Of a stretch of DNA of 64,000 nt, positions 10,571-22,869 are shown one piece after another. The stretch comes from Tubiluchus corallicola (lineage: Eukaryota > Priapulida > Priapulimorpha > Priapulimorphida > Tubiluchidae). The stretch is from NCBI GenBank assembly GCA_030141605.1, contig JAQGDQ010000714.1:1-64000 (forward strand), read 5' to 3'. The notes beneath the pieces were generated by a model that saw nothing but the letters and a program-made list of their open reading frames with translations, was not told where the DNA came from and ran no database searches. The translations under genes were made by a program, and so were the position numbers. How positions within the stretch are numbered: position 1 is the first letter of the stretch; each line of letters opens with the position of its first letter.

Positions 10571-10844
10571 TTGTTTTAACTATAAATGTTTATAAGTCCT
10601 TGTAATAACATCATTGACATAGAATTAAACTTGTTCTTAGCTGTTAGTTAGTAGTTTGTCAGTTAGTTAGTTGGTACGCGAGTTAGCATAAACATGATAA
10701 TGTTAAAAGACAAATAAAAGTGCAAGAACTAAAATTTGATGATAATATAAAGTGAAATGGAATGATCTAAAATCGACAGAAATATAATTTAGTAGATAGG
10801 TAAACTACAGTACAACGAAATAATTATAACAAAATTCAATTAAA

Positions 10845-11250
10845 CTAAAGTGAAGTGAATTGAAATGAGGTGAAGTGAATTGAAGTGAGGCGAAGTGAAG
10901 TGAAGTAAGGTGAGGTGAAGTGAATTGAAGTGAGGCGAGGTGAAATGAAGTAAGGTGAGGTGAAGTGAATTAAAGTGAGGCGAGGTGAAGTAAAGTGATG
11001 TAAGGTGAGGTGAAGTGAATTGAAGTGAGGCGAGGTGAAGTGAAGTAAGGTGAGGTGAAGTGAAATGAAGTGAGACGAAGTGAAATGAAGTAAGGTGAGG
11101 TGAAGTGAAGTAAGGTGAGGAGAAGTGAAATGAAGTGAAGTAAGGTGAAGTGAAGTAAATTGAAGTGAAGTAAGGTAAGGTGAAGTGAATTGAAGCGAGG
11201 CGAAGTGAAGTGAAGTAAGGTGAGGTGAAGTGAAGTGAAAATGTAGTAAG
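10845..11250 (+). repeat. (GAAGT/GAGGT)n pentanucleotide array
   Basis: About 400 bases of 5-bp units (TGAAG, TGAGG, CGAGG, TAAGG, TGAAT), with longer blocks of some 50-60 bases recurring. Purine-only on the plus strand apart from the T in each unit. The open frames on the minus strand (FTSLHL and similar) are repeat translations. Confidence 0.93.
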
Positions 11251-11975
11251 CAGAAAATGCAATGTAATAAAACAAATTAAAATCTAAATCAGAAGTTACT
11301 GCAACACCCGGAAATGTAAACAACGCGATGATTCTGAATTGCAGGAATTAAAATGATAAAATAAAAGACAGTTTACAATAAAAAGAAGAAGAAAAAACGA
11401 CAATTTAATGGTAACCATTTGTCTGCATTGCATTAGCTGTTTCTCTCGGTTGTAATACAAGTTAACAGTTTTGAGAAAACCTGAGCCGATGTCGCTTGAA
11501 GATGAAAGTAGAAATAATGATGTTTGTCTGTCAGTTCTGTACATCATTCTGCGCTCCGGATTTATTTACACACGTCGGGCGGCTTTGGACCGGCTCGATA
11601 ATGCATCGTAATCGAACTTGTTTCGCGTAGCTACCGGCTGTAAACGCGTCGTGTCGACGACGATTTATTAGCGATCCCGGGACCAGCGAACCGCCGTCAA
11701 AGAAACAGAAAAAATCGTAAAACCTACACGGGATGTGTGTGTGCGACTGTGCGGTCAGTCAGGGTCACCCTTGAGGGCAGAATATCTCTGATTTACAGAC
11801 GTAAACATTATAAATTAGATGCCATCGTCTGGATTGTGGTACCGATTATAGGTAGAAAAATGTTAGGTAGAGAAATATATACGTATATATATCATCTTTA
11901 TTCGTACTTTAGTTGTATACTTTGTATAATATACTATATTTAGTTAATTAAAGCACAAGAAGACCTTCCACTTAT
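11250..11975. other. Unassigned, locally GC-richer
   Basis: 11560-11760 is richer in CG dinucleotides than its surroundings (GTCGGGCGGC, GTCGTGTCGACGACG), but I find no convincing open frame, splice-site pair or RNA gene. Confidence 0.5.
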
Positions 11976-12200
11976 ATAAAGCTTAAAATATTCGTCTAGA
12001 AATTTTGTAACACTTACATACTGTCTTTTTGTGTGCAGCGCTTGGGTCGGTAGTTACACTGTATAAAACTTGCAAATTTAAACTTCCGCGATGACCGTTA
12101 GGCACAACCATTTTAATGGTAAGTCATTTGAAACAAGTTTAGATAACATTCAGTAAAGTTTAAAAAATAACCAGGGCATTCATAGCACGCATGTTACTAA
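11975..12200. repeat. Dispersed repeat, copy 2
   Basis: Counterpart of 2270-2420; see that entry for the shared words. Diverged by numerous substitutions and small indels. Confidence 0.6.
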
Positions 12201-14120
12201 TTAAGTAAAATTTTTAATTACTATATCTTGTCAATAAGATTTAAAATACGTTTATTTCATTGTTTGCGAGAAATGTTAGAAAGATTTAGTAATAAAACTG
12301 TTATAAGTGTTGACGTGAAGTTCGTCTCATAATTACTTCGCGTTTGATTAACTTGACTTGTGAATATTACACTGTTTGTCTTCTTGCTCATCTCTCTCTC
12401 ATAATTTTTTTCATCTCATTCCCTCCTTTTTTAGGCTTGTTACAACATTATTATAGCTTAAATTTCCCTCTAATCTTACTGTACTTATTTGCTTCTGAAT
12501 GACCTTTTACATTAATAGTGTTCTAGTTTTCTGTATTTAAGCTGTGTAAGACAGGTCTACCTTGAACATTTAGACCTGTGGGCTAGCCAGGCTAATTGTT
12601 CCGCTGTGTTTTAGTTTAATGGTATTTTAGTATAGATAATAATTATGTTATTTGATTCTGTGATTGTACCTGCTAGTATAGTTATTATAATATAATTCCT
12701 CGTGACTTGTTAATGATTGTGTTGTTTGATTCTTTGATTGTAAAAGCTAACAGGCTTAATAATTGTGGGCAAAATTTAATTCGGAACCAGCTCTCCCCCC
12801 TATTTTCTTGCCCATAAGTGTCTCGTGTAATTAGTAACATCACTTTAAAGTAGCGGTCAATCACTCTCGGGGTCATTTGTACGCCGATTCCTCCACCAGT
12901 GACGTCACGTCGAAGTAGCGCACTGTTAATTTCCGTCAAAAGTATAATAAACCTTTACAAAAAATAGTTAATTTTGTGATATCTTTGCATGAAAATTAGG
13001 TAAGCTGCAGCAGTTTGAACTAGTGTAAGCAGTGCGCTTTTAAAAACTCACAAATTCCACCAGCTACGTCACAATTTTCAAAGTGAATTGAGGCAGTCAC
13101 TGCTCCTGAAAATGCCTGTGCAGCGGTATATATTGTGAGTCTACTTTACGGTTTTCAGTCAATTTTTTGGATTTTTTTGTTATATTTTTCTACGTTTAAG
13201 TGATAACAGTAAAATAAACCAAACATGGTAAGGTGTTTTCCTTTAATTAGCGACAGTCATACAAATGTGCATAATAAAACCTGCCTTTCGAAATTGTATG
13301 CCTGTCTAATGAAAACATGTCTAGTTGCTATAGGCCTAATTAGGGGGGTATCAAGACCTTACGACGCCCTAGACTGATAATTCTGTCCCACCCATCTCTT
13401 TTGTGATTCCATGATTGCCAATGTTCTAAACAATTATTTGTGGTGTATTAGAAACACTATTAATCTAGATTTGCACGGCGCTTTCATTTAAGCAGGCTGC
13501 ACAAGTGCTTGTTGTGTAATAAATTGCATGTGCTTGTAATAATGCGAAACCTATATAGAAGCTACTGCCTTGACTGTATGTGGTGTGTTATAAAATGAAC
13601 CATTTAGATAAATATGAACGTACGCACCTTTTCAAAGAGAATAAGAATTTTTTCTAAAATGTGACGCCCCACAAACTTCAGCGCCCTAGCCTGTATCCTA
13701 CTTAGCCTATTGGTTAATACGCCCCTGGACCCAATTGAAAAAAAGCTTCAAATGCGGTGTTCCTAGGACTTCGGTTTAACCTTCAAACTGATGAGTGGAT
13801 TCACAGTGATTTGTGGCCATCAAAGTTTCATCAAGAGTTTTATTACAGTACTTAGGCATCGTTAAACGAAATAGACGCTTTATTTGATGTTATTAGAAAA
13901 ACATTTTATGCTAATTTATTTCACCAAATTTATTAATTTATTTAAGACTGCTGTCTTCTACATATAGTGTCTATGTGACATTTACTGCTTGTTTTATTCA
14001 AATAATCCTATCTGAAACATGAAAAATAAAACAAACAACTACTATGAATTATCTACTACTGATTTTTTTAAAGCAAAATGAATATGATTTTCATCAGCGT
14101 ATATATGTTTCCATCGCATA
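12200..14120. other. No feature recognised
   Basis: AT-rich sequence with only short open frames. The frame at 12939-12685 minus (with VTGGGIGVQMTPRVIDRYF) has no splice context I trust and no family resemblance I can name. Confidence 0.5.
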
Positions 14121-14127
14121 TAATATA

Positions 14128-14660
14128 TATATATATAAGAATCTTTATTTGCCATAAAAAATCGATATTCACAACTATAAAAGCATAAAAGAACATCGCA
14201 GCATGAGAATAAAATTAACACAACTGTTAAAGGCAAATGCGTCCAGTGCAAACTAAAAACTACTGTGCCAAAAATTTAAAACAAAATATACATTATAATA
14301 TTACACGGAAATTAAAATAGACTATATACAATATATACTTATAATTTAAAATGGACGTGGGTAAATAAAATTTGTGGATGAATATATATTATCGTTTACG
14401 TATGTTGGGTTTTCAAAACGATTTAATGTATGTATTTTTCATTTTGATTTGAATTCGTCAAAAGACTAGATTTGTTTTAAATTTGATGGCAGGGTATTCC
14501 AATGTCTGGACAGAATTTCGTTGTAATTTGGGTAATTTTTAGTGTAATTTAAAGAGCTTTTACTACTAATATGTCCAGTAACAATACTGTAAATTGAATG
14601 TCCATGTTCAACTAATTGTCGCTAGCAAATTGATTGTAATTATTGCAATTGCAGCACTCC
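14128..14660 (-). mobile_element. LINE 3' fragment, CTTTATTTGCCAT family
   Basis: Minus-strand non-LTR retrotransposon 3' end. Broken frames give LVEHGHSIYSIVTGHISSKS, then ILSRHWNTLPSNLK and SFDEFKSK, the pattern of the post-RT C-terminal domain (normally ...LWNSLP..IK...SL..FK..L). The 3' terminus lies at the left with AGAATCTTTATTTGCCAT next to a TA run. It shares GGCAAATGCGTCCAGTGCA with the ends at 22203 and 48775. Confidence 0.75.
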
Positions 14661-15164
14661 AGTCTCCTAAGGATATTTTCAGCTTCCATTAAGTGAAAAA
14701 AATGCATGCGATTATTTGTAAAAAAATAGAAAATTTTCATAACCCACTAATATAAAACTCAAGTTTGTGGTGTGTAAGTTTACACGTTGAGTTGAATAAA
14801 CTATTTATCTTAAAATGAAAAACTTATGATGACTGTCTGTAAAAAGATTTTTTTGTATTTAATGAGCTCTTAATATCACGTACCTGCACTTTTATATTTG
14901 TTATGTTTGCATATCCTCGAGTGGCCAGGCATCAGTGCCTTTAATAAGGAGGTGGCGGCCTCGCGCGTGACTAAACGAATCTACTTGGCTTCCTTCTTTC
15001 GCGATACTTATTTCTCTGATGCCCAGTGACTGTAATATCAATGTTTTGAAACGTTATCCTTTTCTGCAAATCTAACGTAAAAATTGCAAAATTCTGATTC
15101 TTAGTTCGCACTTTCAATCACAATGCACTTGCAATGCTTTTAATATATTTTATTCGCTTCTGAT

Positions 15165-15805
15165 AAATGCCCATTAGTCGAATATTGCACTCCTGTCTGG
15201 ACTCCTTACCTTCTAAAGGATATAGATCTTGTGGAAAATATTTCACACGCAGACTCTTTGCTGGATAAAATTAAACTCCACGTCATACCTGAATGGATAA
15301 TCAATACTCAAATTGGAACCCCTAAAATTAAGACGCATTTTAATGTACGATAGCATAATTCGTGGTGATATATCAATCTCGAGTGAATCTTTTTTTAACT
15401 TTTCACCACTTGCAAATATTACAAGGGGCCACCATTTGAAATTACAAGTGAATAAAGCTCACTTAATTGCTTCAAACATTTCTTCAGCCACAGAGTTGTA
15501 AGTAATAAACTGCCATCATATGTGAATGATGTTCCAACTGTAAATGGTGGCAACCGAAACTTATTTAAAAAACGGCTAAGTCATGTTGATTTTAGCAAAT
15601 TTTTACTTTTTAGCAGATACTTGTAAGCAGCTATTTTAGTTCTTTGTGTTTTTTACCGTAATCTTCTACTTATATTATTATCATCACTTTGTTTTAATTT
15701 ACACTGTTTTTGTAGTGGTCCTTTATTATTTTATTTCACTTTTTAACTGGCTTGTCACTCATGTATTGTACTTTGAATATTAAGAAATAAAAAAATAATA
15801 ATTAA
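15165..15805 (+). mobile_element. LINE 3' fragment (RT C-terminus plus 3' UTR)
   Basis: Plus-strand remnant. Frames interrupted by stops give LVEYCTPVWTPYLLKDIDLV (the classic P-L-V-E-Y-x-x-P-V-W motif that follows reverse transcriptase in CR1/Rex-type elements), then LQVNKAHLI and VINKLPSYVNDVPTVN...FKKRLSH. The 3' UTR from about 15640 (CCGTAATCTTCTACTTATAT ... AATTAAGAAATAAAAAAATA-like end) matches 42760-43020, which marks a shared family. Confidence 0.82.
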
Positions 15806-15889
15806 ATAATTGCGTACTAATAGACAACTAAATTTCACCAAATAGATTAAATAAAATATTTAGCTCATTTATAATTTTTGTGCGTTTCA

Positions 15890-16308
15890 GATACAATTAT
15901 AGATACAGTTACAGATACAGTTATAGATACAGTTACAGATACAGTTGTAGATACAGTTACAGATACAGTTATAGATACAGTTACAGATACAGTCATAGAT
16001 ACAGTTACAGATACAGTCATAGATACAGTTACAGATACAGTTATAGATACAGTTTCAGATACAGTTATAGACACAGTTTCAGATACAGTCATAGATACGG
16101 TTACAGATACAGTTATAGATACAGTTTCAGATACAGTTATAGACACAGTTTCAGATACAGTTATAGACACAGTTTCAGATACAGTTATAGGCACAGTATC
16201 AGATACAGTTATAGATACAGTATCAGATACAGTTTCAGATACAGTTATAGATACAGTATCAGATACAGTTATAGATACAGTATCAGATACAGTTATAGAT
16301 ACAGTTTC
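15890..16308 (+). repeat. 12-bp array GATACAGTTAYA
   Basis: About 35 copies of the 12-bp unit GATACAGTTACA/GATACAGTTATA with TTTC and TATC variants. It starts directly after an acceptor-like GTGCGTTTCAG. Because 12 is divisible by 3, all three plus frames and one minus frame stay open; the products (DTVIDTVSDTV, SYRYSYRYS, SITVSETV) are repeat translations and I do not call them genes. Confidence 0.93.
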
Positions 16309-16929
16309 GCAAAACAAAATCAGGAAAACCAACATTTCGCCCTCCAATGTTTAGTGTTTAAAAATGTGGTTTCATTCATTTTATGGAAACTCCGTATGGA
16401 CAAGCTTTGGAATCTTTAGTCCATTCTTTTTTTAATTCTGATTTCTTATTTCAGGCAAAAGCTGTGGATTTCGCTCGCTTAGGTCTACAAAACAGAAAGA
16501 TTATAATCATCACCCGTGGACAACGCGGAACAGACGCTACACACTCGAGTCACGTACATCCCACTCGGTATCTTCCTTATTTAACATTCACGACTATACC
16601 TATTTATAGTATTTTACTAGCCATAAACAGGTTGTAAATTTTGAAATACTAATTGCACCTTTGTACCCGTGAACAAATGACCAGATAGTTTAAAGGCGGT
16701 TCAAGAAGAAATTCTTTTATATCAAAATAACACGCCGGGCAGTTTAGTTATTATAATTTTATAACCCTTTTTCTACTCTGCGACATAATCGTAATAATAG
16801 GTGTGTTTTGATTTATAATCATTAAAGCAATTGCCGCCGCTTTCTTCCAAATTTTACATTCGCTTTTTGTAGTTTATGAACGAAATCTTTTCCGTTTTTA
16901 ATATTTTCAAAAATAGTACTGATCCTTTT

Positions 16930-17340
16930 AGAATAGATTAGATTTATAGTTAAAAAACACAACTTTATTAATAATAAATTTTTAATTTACATAGTTTAGA
17001 AATCATCTAAAACGTTTCGACAGAGCTACTGCTGTCATCATCAGTGGTAAATTTTTACAAACATACAACCAGTTTATATAGGCAGAGCCTACAGTATAGA
17101 ACATTATATATAGATTATGTATTTAACAGAAGCCAAATAGGTAATGATTAAGCAGACCAGTAGAAAAGCAATTGATACAGTAAATTATGCACTAATTGTG
17201 TATTTACAAAAAGCCGAATAGGTAATGAATAAGCAGACTAGTAGAAAAGAAATTATTACAGTAACAAATAGCTAAGTGTTTGAAAATAAAGTAAAAGGAA
17301 TTGTTGTACATTAAGAAACGGCTTATTAGGGTATATAGAT
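16930..17340 (-). mobile_element. Penelope-like element end with hammerhead core
   Basis: Minus-strand terminal part of a Penelope-like retroelement, recognised by homology to 19550-19680: both have TAGGCTCTGCCTAT, then a CTGATGATGACAGC block, then TCGAAAmCGTTT. No coding sequence could be read in this copy. PLEs are known to carry hammerhead ribozymes in their terminal repeats; the motif itself is listed separately. Confidence 0.65.
17011..17050 (-). ncRNA. Hammerhead-ribozyme-like core (PLE terminal repeat)
   Basis: On the minus strand: CTGATGA (17044-17038), then GACAG-CAGTAGCT-CTGTC forming a 5-bp stem II, then GAAA (17018-17015) and CGTTTTAG. This order, CUGAUGA / stem II / GAAA, is the conserved catalytic core of hammerhead ribozymes. 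Stem III would be very short, as is usual in Penelope-like elements. The cleavage-site side and activity are not established from the sequence alone. Confidence 0.6.
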
Positions 17341-17344
17341 AAAA

Positions 17345-17700
17345 TTTTTTATTAGATTAGATTAGATTTATTTCTCACAAAAAGTAATGTACATTCAATG
17401 ATACGTAACAATAACTACAAAATGGCTTGCTAGAAAAAACCAAATAGTTACAATAAAATATTTCAATGTTTGCTGAAAAAAAATCTTGTGAGCACAACAT
17501 TGATAGTGAGAAAGGGTTAAGCAAAATAAGGCAGGGTCTAAAATTAGGGTGTGTATAGAGAAGAATGTGATTAGAGGGGGAGTTTAGTCAAGGGACTTTA
17601 AGTAACCTAACATTAATATCTACATTATATACAAAAAACTTCGAGGGGTCAAATACATAACAATATTTGTATATACATACATATATACATAATAATACTT
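17345..17700 (-). mobile_element. Possible LINE 3' end with ATTAG tail
   Basis: ATTAGATTAGATTAGATTTA followed by TTCTCACAAAAAGTAATG, resembling the other minus-strand LINE 3' ends in the window (short repeated tail, then TTTATT). No coding frame recognised, so the call rests on tail structure only. Confidence 0.4.
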
Positions 17701-17819
17701 ATATTACACATTATTCACTTGTCAAAATACACTTAAGCTATATGCATTGCATTATTTATATAAAACCTTTACCAAAATACGCATTTTTCGAATGACTCTT
17801 ACACCCTTTACTTTACGCA

Positions 17820-18300
17820 AAAATCCAGGACATATCGAATATAGTTAGGGACAATGATAATTGTGGATATGCTAATGAAATAGTTGGAATTACCCACAAC
17901 ATTTTAAGCATGAATTAACCAATTGTGATTCTATACGTATAATGTATAGTTATTTGAATGTGCTATAAAGAACTGTTGTCTAATATATGTGTAGAAACTG
18001 CAAAAATCCAGGACATAACGAATATAGTTAGGGACAATGATAATTGTGCATATGCTAATGAAATAGTTGGAATTACCTGCAACATTTTAAGCTTGAATTA
18101 ACAAATTGTCTAATATATGTGTAGAAACTGCAAAAATCCAGGACATATCGAATATAGTTAGGGACAATGATAATTGTGCATATGCTAGTGAAATAGTTGG
18201 AATTACCTGCAACATTTTAAGCTTGAATTAACCAATTGTGATTCTATACGTATAATGTATAGTTATTTGAATGTGCTATAAAGAACTGTTGTCTAATATA
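17820..18300. repeat. Tandem repeat, three long units
   Basis: Three copies beginning CAAAAATCCAGGACATA and containing GAATATAGTTAGGGACAATG and GAAATAGTTGGAATTACC. The first and third are full length with ATTCTATACGTATAATGTAT; the middle one is about 50 bases shorter. Confidence 0.85.
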
Positions 18301-18586
18301 TGTCACATAACCTATACGCATTAACTATGGCTAGTATTTAAGTTATTTCACGTGAATGCCTCGCCCATCACATGTCTTGAATGCAATACAGCATCCAACG
18401 TACATCGTAAAACTTAAAATACTAGCTTTACCGGCAAACATCAATAGCTGGAGTACAACACGTATCAAACACGGGCAAGCCTTCACTATCATAAATTTTT
18501 ATGGTTTTTGCAAAACACCTTGCTCTATTGTAGACTGGATCGTAAAACAGAGCCGCTGCTAACTCGAGTTCTGCGTGTAATTTTAG

Positions 18587-18689
18587 GACTTTGTGAGAAG
18601 CACAACTGAACGCTGCCTCGGCGACAAGGACAAACCAAAAAGATTTGAGCATTTAGAAACATCAAAGACCGTGCCGCCAGGTAAAGAAG
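18587..18689 (+). CDS. Candidate internal exon, unidentified
   Basis: Between an acceptor-like GTGTAATTTTAG and donor AAGAAG followed by GTAAGT lies an open frame DFVRSTTERCLGDKDKPKRF continuing EHLETSKTVPPGKE. Composition is charged and protein-like, unlike the repeat frames around it. A second donor (CCAG followed by GTAAAG) sits nine bases earlier, a possible NAGN tandem-donor arrangement differing by three codons. I do not recognise the family, and no partner exon was found nearby, so this could be a chance frame. Confidence 0.35.
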
Positions 18690-19203
18690 GTAAGTCATTG
18701 TTTTTTGCGATATTTATCTGTCTTTGCCTGTGTATGCATGTATACATGACTGCTTGCGTTCTTAGCTATGTGAGCTAGTCTTGGTCACTGCCTGCTATAT
18801 ACGCATGTGCAGACATACTAACAGTGTACAACGTACTATAATAATAATATAAAATATAAATACATATCACATAATTACAATTTATATAATACATAACTTG
18901 CCTATCTAACAAAAAACAGAAAATATCAAGATTAAAATTCATTTCCTGTCAGCATGTAAAGTTCTAAACTTTATCTTATAGCCAAAAACTTTTAATGATT
19001 TTACACATTAAATGTTTATGTAACTAATTGTAAAATTATGATATTAGTTTGTTTAAGTTAGAAGTTTCATATAAATGTGTTATTAAGTTAACTTACACCA
19101 TCGTTTCATAGGGCAAAATTGCAAATTTAACAACTGTTAACTTTCTTGTTTTTCATGTGTTTTTATAACAAAAATTTATTTTAAAAATAATACAACGTCC
19201 AGC

Positions 19204-19720
19204 CATTTTAAAGTAAGAATTAGTAAATATTTGGGTAGTTCTTCTAGGACTGGCAAGAAATTAAAAAATTCTCTTCAGTCTAGCATTAATGACCATATTT
19301 GTGCTTCTGGCCTCAAAACTGACTTTGATAATTTCAATGTTACGACCACAGCTGCAAATATCTGGTACTTATTAATAAAAGAAAATTTATCCATGTACGC
19401 TAATAAACCTTCTCTTAATATGCAAAGTATTTCAATTCCTTTAATTTTATTCTCAAACGCTCAGCTGTCTGTTAGTGCGCCTAATTCTTTTGTACTGGTC
19501 TGTTTATTCATTACTTTGGCTTTTTTGTAAATACATAATAATTAGTGTATGATTTTCTGTACTTTAGGCTCTGCCTATTTAAACTGTTTGTTGTTTGTGT
19601 AGTGAACCACTGATGATGACAGCTGATTGCTATCGAAAACGTTTGGACGTGTTTTTAAACAGTTTCAAATTGAAGTTTTTAATAAGAGCTGTATTGTTTT
19701 AATAATAAATGCTTTGATGT
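19204..19720 (+). mobile_element. Penelope-like element 3' part (GIY-YIG C-terminus)
   Basis: Plus-strand frame from 19231 reads SSRTGKKLKNSLQSSINDHI, then CASGLKTDFDNFNV and IWYLLIKENLSMYANKPSLN followed by ISIPLILF, ending at 19530. This matches the tail of the Penelope-type polyprotein after the GIY-YIG endonuclease (usual pattern K-x-x-L-x-x-S-I-x-D-H ... L-x-I-x-E-x-L-x-I...K-P-x-L-N...P-L-x-L-F). Downstream is the hammerhead-like block at 19610-19638. The 5' portion, reverse transcriptase included, is missing. Confidence 0.72.
19606..19645 (+). ncRNA. Hammerhead-like core, degraded copy
   Basis: CTGATGA (19610-19616), GACAG-CTGATTG-CTATC with one C-A mismatch in stem II, then GAAA (19635-19638) and ACGTTTGG. 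It lies just downstream of the Penelope-like coding fragment, the position expected for the terminal-repeat ribozyme. The mismatch suggests reduced or lost activity. Confidence 0.5.
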
Positions 19721-19974
19721 CCCTGTATGTTAGAGACTTATATTATAGACAAGAAATTGAATTATTTTTTTGCATCTGTAGTTCATTGGAAATAATTATA
19801 CTGACGTTGGAATGAAAATTAAAATTATTAATACATGTTTATCCGCATCATAGCAGTGGACACAAAACAACGCTTCTCGCTTGCTTGCGTCTTTGGAAAT
19901 CTTAATTTTGATAAGGACTCAGTTTTTCTTACAGTTCTCTCGCATGCTAACAAACTTTTAAGACAAGTATGAGT

Positions 19975-20275
19975 AGATTAGTCGTTAGAAGAAACTGGTT
20001 TGTAGCCACGAAAGTGAGGTTCATTATTTTTTATTTAAAAATGGTGTATTCTATCGTGCAAATACTGGTAGATTTAAATTTTGAAGATTCCTTCACTTTT
20101 TCTCTCACCACACATATGCGAGGACATGACATTAAACTTTTTATCAATTATTCTAGCTTGAACTCGTATAAATCTTTTCAAACAGAATTTATGGTACACG
20201 GAATGACGTCAGTTCTGGCATTGTTAACTCACCCAGTCTGTCAGTTTTTAGTAGGAAGCTAACCGAGACCTGCTT
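19975..20275 (+). mobile_element. LINE 3' fragment (post-RT domain)
   Basis: Reads ILVDLNFEDSFTFSLTTHMR followed by GHDIKLFINYSSLNSYKSFQ. It corresponds to the post-RT region (hydrophobic ...F-F-x-x...T-R-G-H-x-x-K-L) of CR1/L2-type LINEs. Frame shifts occur after about 20180. Confidence 0.65.
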
Positions 20276-20949
20276 GTTAAAATATTGCCATAGGTTTCCA
20301 TAAAACATTATTATCTTAGTTCAAGGATCTCTCTCAGTTTCGTCAAATTTACACGTTGTGTGTATTTTATTAGTTTTCTATTTCATCGTCTTTTTAATGT
20401 AAGTAATGTGAATTTTAGCCATTGTGTTTTATCCAATGTAAAGTGATGTATATTAATTTTGCAATACTGTAGTAGGTGGGATACTTCACAATAATATAGG
20501 CTGGCCTAAGAACTAACATAGCCTAGCAGTTTGATCTTTTATAAAATAATAGATATTTTGTAAATGTTCTTAATAACCAAATAAGTAAATAAATTGAAAA
20601 AATGTACTTATAAAATTACGTATACTATATAGGCGTGTGTAACATACTTGATTTCATTACAATTATTGTTACGTAGGCCTATTTGCTGTACACCAAACAT
20701 TTTAAACACATTCGAGATATTAGTGAACCCCTAAAGAAAAAATTAAGTTTTTATAAAACATTAAAATTAAGTGCCAAAAGACTTAAATTGACTGAAAGGT
20801 CAACTGATAATGTAATCTATATTAAATCCAAAATTTATCACCATCATGTTTATAGGCCTTCGTATGCGTCTACAGTAAATTGAGCCAAAGTTCAATAGAA
20901 AAGTCTTTAGGTCATTCTGTTTAATGGACCTATGCGTATAATATTGATA

Positions 20950-21650
20950 TATTTCTAATAGTATAGTGTTATTTGATTTAATGACTATGGTTTCTGTAAT
21001 TAACCATAATGATTATAACATGTTTCTAACATACATAAGCATTGTATGTCTAGAGAGCTACATAATAATTATAATATGCCTCTAATATACATAAGCGCTG
21101 TATATCTAGAGAGCTACATAATAGTTATAATATGTCTCCAATATACATAAGCATTGTACGTCTAGAGAGCTACATAATAGTTATAATATGTTTCTAACAT
21201 ACATAAGCATTGCATGTCTAGAGAGCTACATAATAATTATAATATGTTTCTAATATACATAAGCATTGCATGTCTAGAGAGCTACACAATAATTATAATA
21301 TGTCTCCAATATACATAAGCGCTGTATATCTAGAGAGCTACATAATAGTTATAATATGTCTCCAATATACATAAGCAATGTATGTCTAGAGAGCTACATA
21401 ATAGTTATAATATTTCTCTAATATACGTAAGCATTGTATGTCTAGAGAGTTACATAATAATTATAATATGTCTCTAATATACGTAAGCATTGTATGTCTA
21501 GAGAGTTACATAATAATTATAACATGTTTCTAATGTACATAAGCACTGTATGTCTAGAGAGCTACATAATAATTATTATATGTTTCTAATGTACATAAGC
21601 ATTGTGTTTTAAGAGAGCTACATAATAATTATAACATGTTTCTAATATGA
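20950..21650. repeat. 56-bp minisatellite
   Basis: About twelve units with core TCTAGAGAGCTACATAATA then ATTATAATATGTYTCTAAT and ACATAAGCATTGTATG. Variants at TTATAAT/TAGTTAT positions recur in pairs of units. Confidence 0.92.
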
Positions 21651-22202
21651 TAAGGTGTAATGCACATTTTTTAGGCGACACACGTCTCTGTGTTTGTCAT
21701 CGTCATACAGAACTTACGTTTTTTATCATTCTCTTAATTGGCCTAATAATTACCCAATATTTCGGGTAATATCTTCAGGCATCTAATTTGATATAACACA
21801 GCGCAATTATTTTTTCTCGTTTCACTGAAATCACTGAAACGTTTTTCGAACCATTTTAGCTTTCATGCCTAGGCGTGGCTTTAAAAATGGTTCAACATCC
21901 GTCTTTGTGAAATCCATAAAATATTAACAGATTTCTTAAATGTCTGAATCAGGCTGAAGAATTATTTTCTAAATATATTTGTCTATTTAGTCATATAATC
22001 TTTGGTAAACAGTTTTACGTAACTGATTATTAATTACTTAGGTTTTAGAGCAAAAGAAATAGAATTACAATGTACGAAACATGGATGTTAAGTGTTAGTA
22101 ATGAGTTAAATAAATATTGATGTTAGTTTAGTAATAATCCATACAATCAATTGACGAAAAGCGGTGTGTTTTCATTGTCAAGAATAGGAAAATAAGATAG
22201 GA

Positions 22203-22212
22203 AATATATAAC

Positions 22213-22249
<37 letters not shown>

Positions 22250-22620
22250 TCTTTATTTGTCATTAAAATTGTTCACTCATTACAATAAAATTGAGAAAGC
22301 CTCAGTGTAATGTTAAAATAACAACACTGTTCAAGACAAATGCGTCCAGTGCAGACTAAAAAAAACTAAAGTGCAAAACTAAGGCCTATTTATATACAAT
22401 AAATGAACGTATTTACAAACACAATATTAAAATATTTTTACAAAACAATATTACAAATGTACATTAAATTTTACGTGACATATTTTACACTATATATACA
22501 TTTAACATGACACAATTAACAGAAACATGCTTTACATTTAGATAAATTTCACTCATTACATTTACACTATGTAATAAATATATGTAACATTTTGGTCACG
22601 TGGTTTAGTTAATGATAAAT
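22203..22620 (-). mobile_element. LINE 3' end, CTTTATTTGCCAT family
   Basis: TA microsatellite (22216-22246), then AAATTCTTTATTTGTCATTA and GACAAATGCGTCCAGTGCAG: the same 3' UTR as at 14128 and, in plus orientation, 48775-48885. No coding sequence recognised here. Confidence 0.7.
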
Positions 22621-22869
22621 CTTCCGTTGATTACTCAAATTATTTATGTTGAAGAGGTAAACAGTTTGTTGATATAGCTGGGTTAGTTATTTCTTAAGGT
22701 TCCTTTTACTTACTGTACATAAGGAAGTGTAAATATTAAACAACTCTTTTTGTGCACGTGTGTCTTTTTGCACTAATGTTTTTCTTTTACTAATAGGTAC
22801 CATTACGACCTTTATTACTTTATTAGTAAAAGGTATAAATTAATTTAAATGAAATTATTCATTCATCGC

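Noticed and set aside
15865-16419. Three overlapping frames of 158-179 residues
   Set aside because: A 12-bp repeat without stops leaves all frames open; no frame is favoured by composition.
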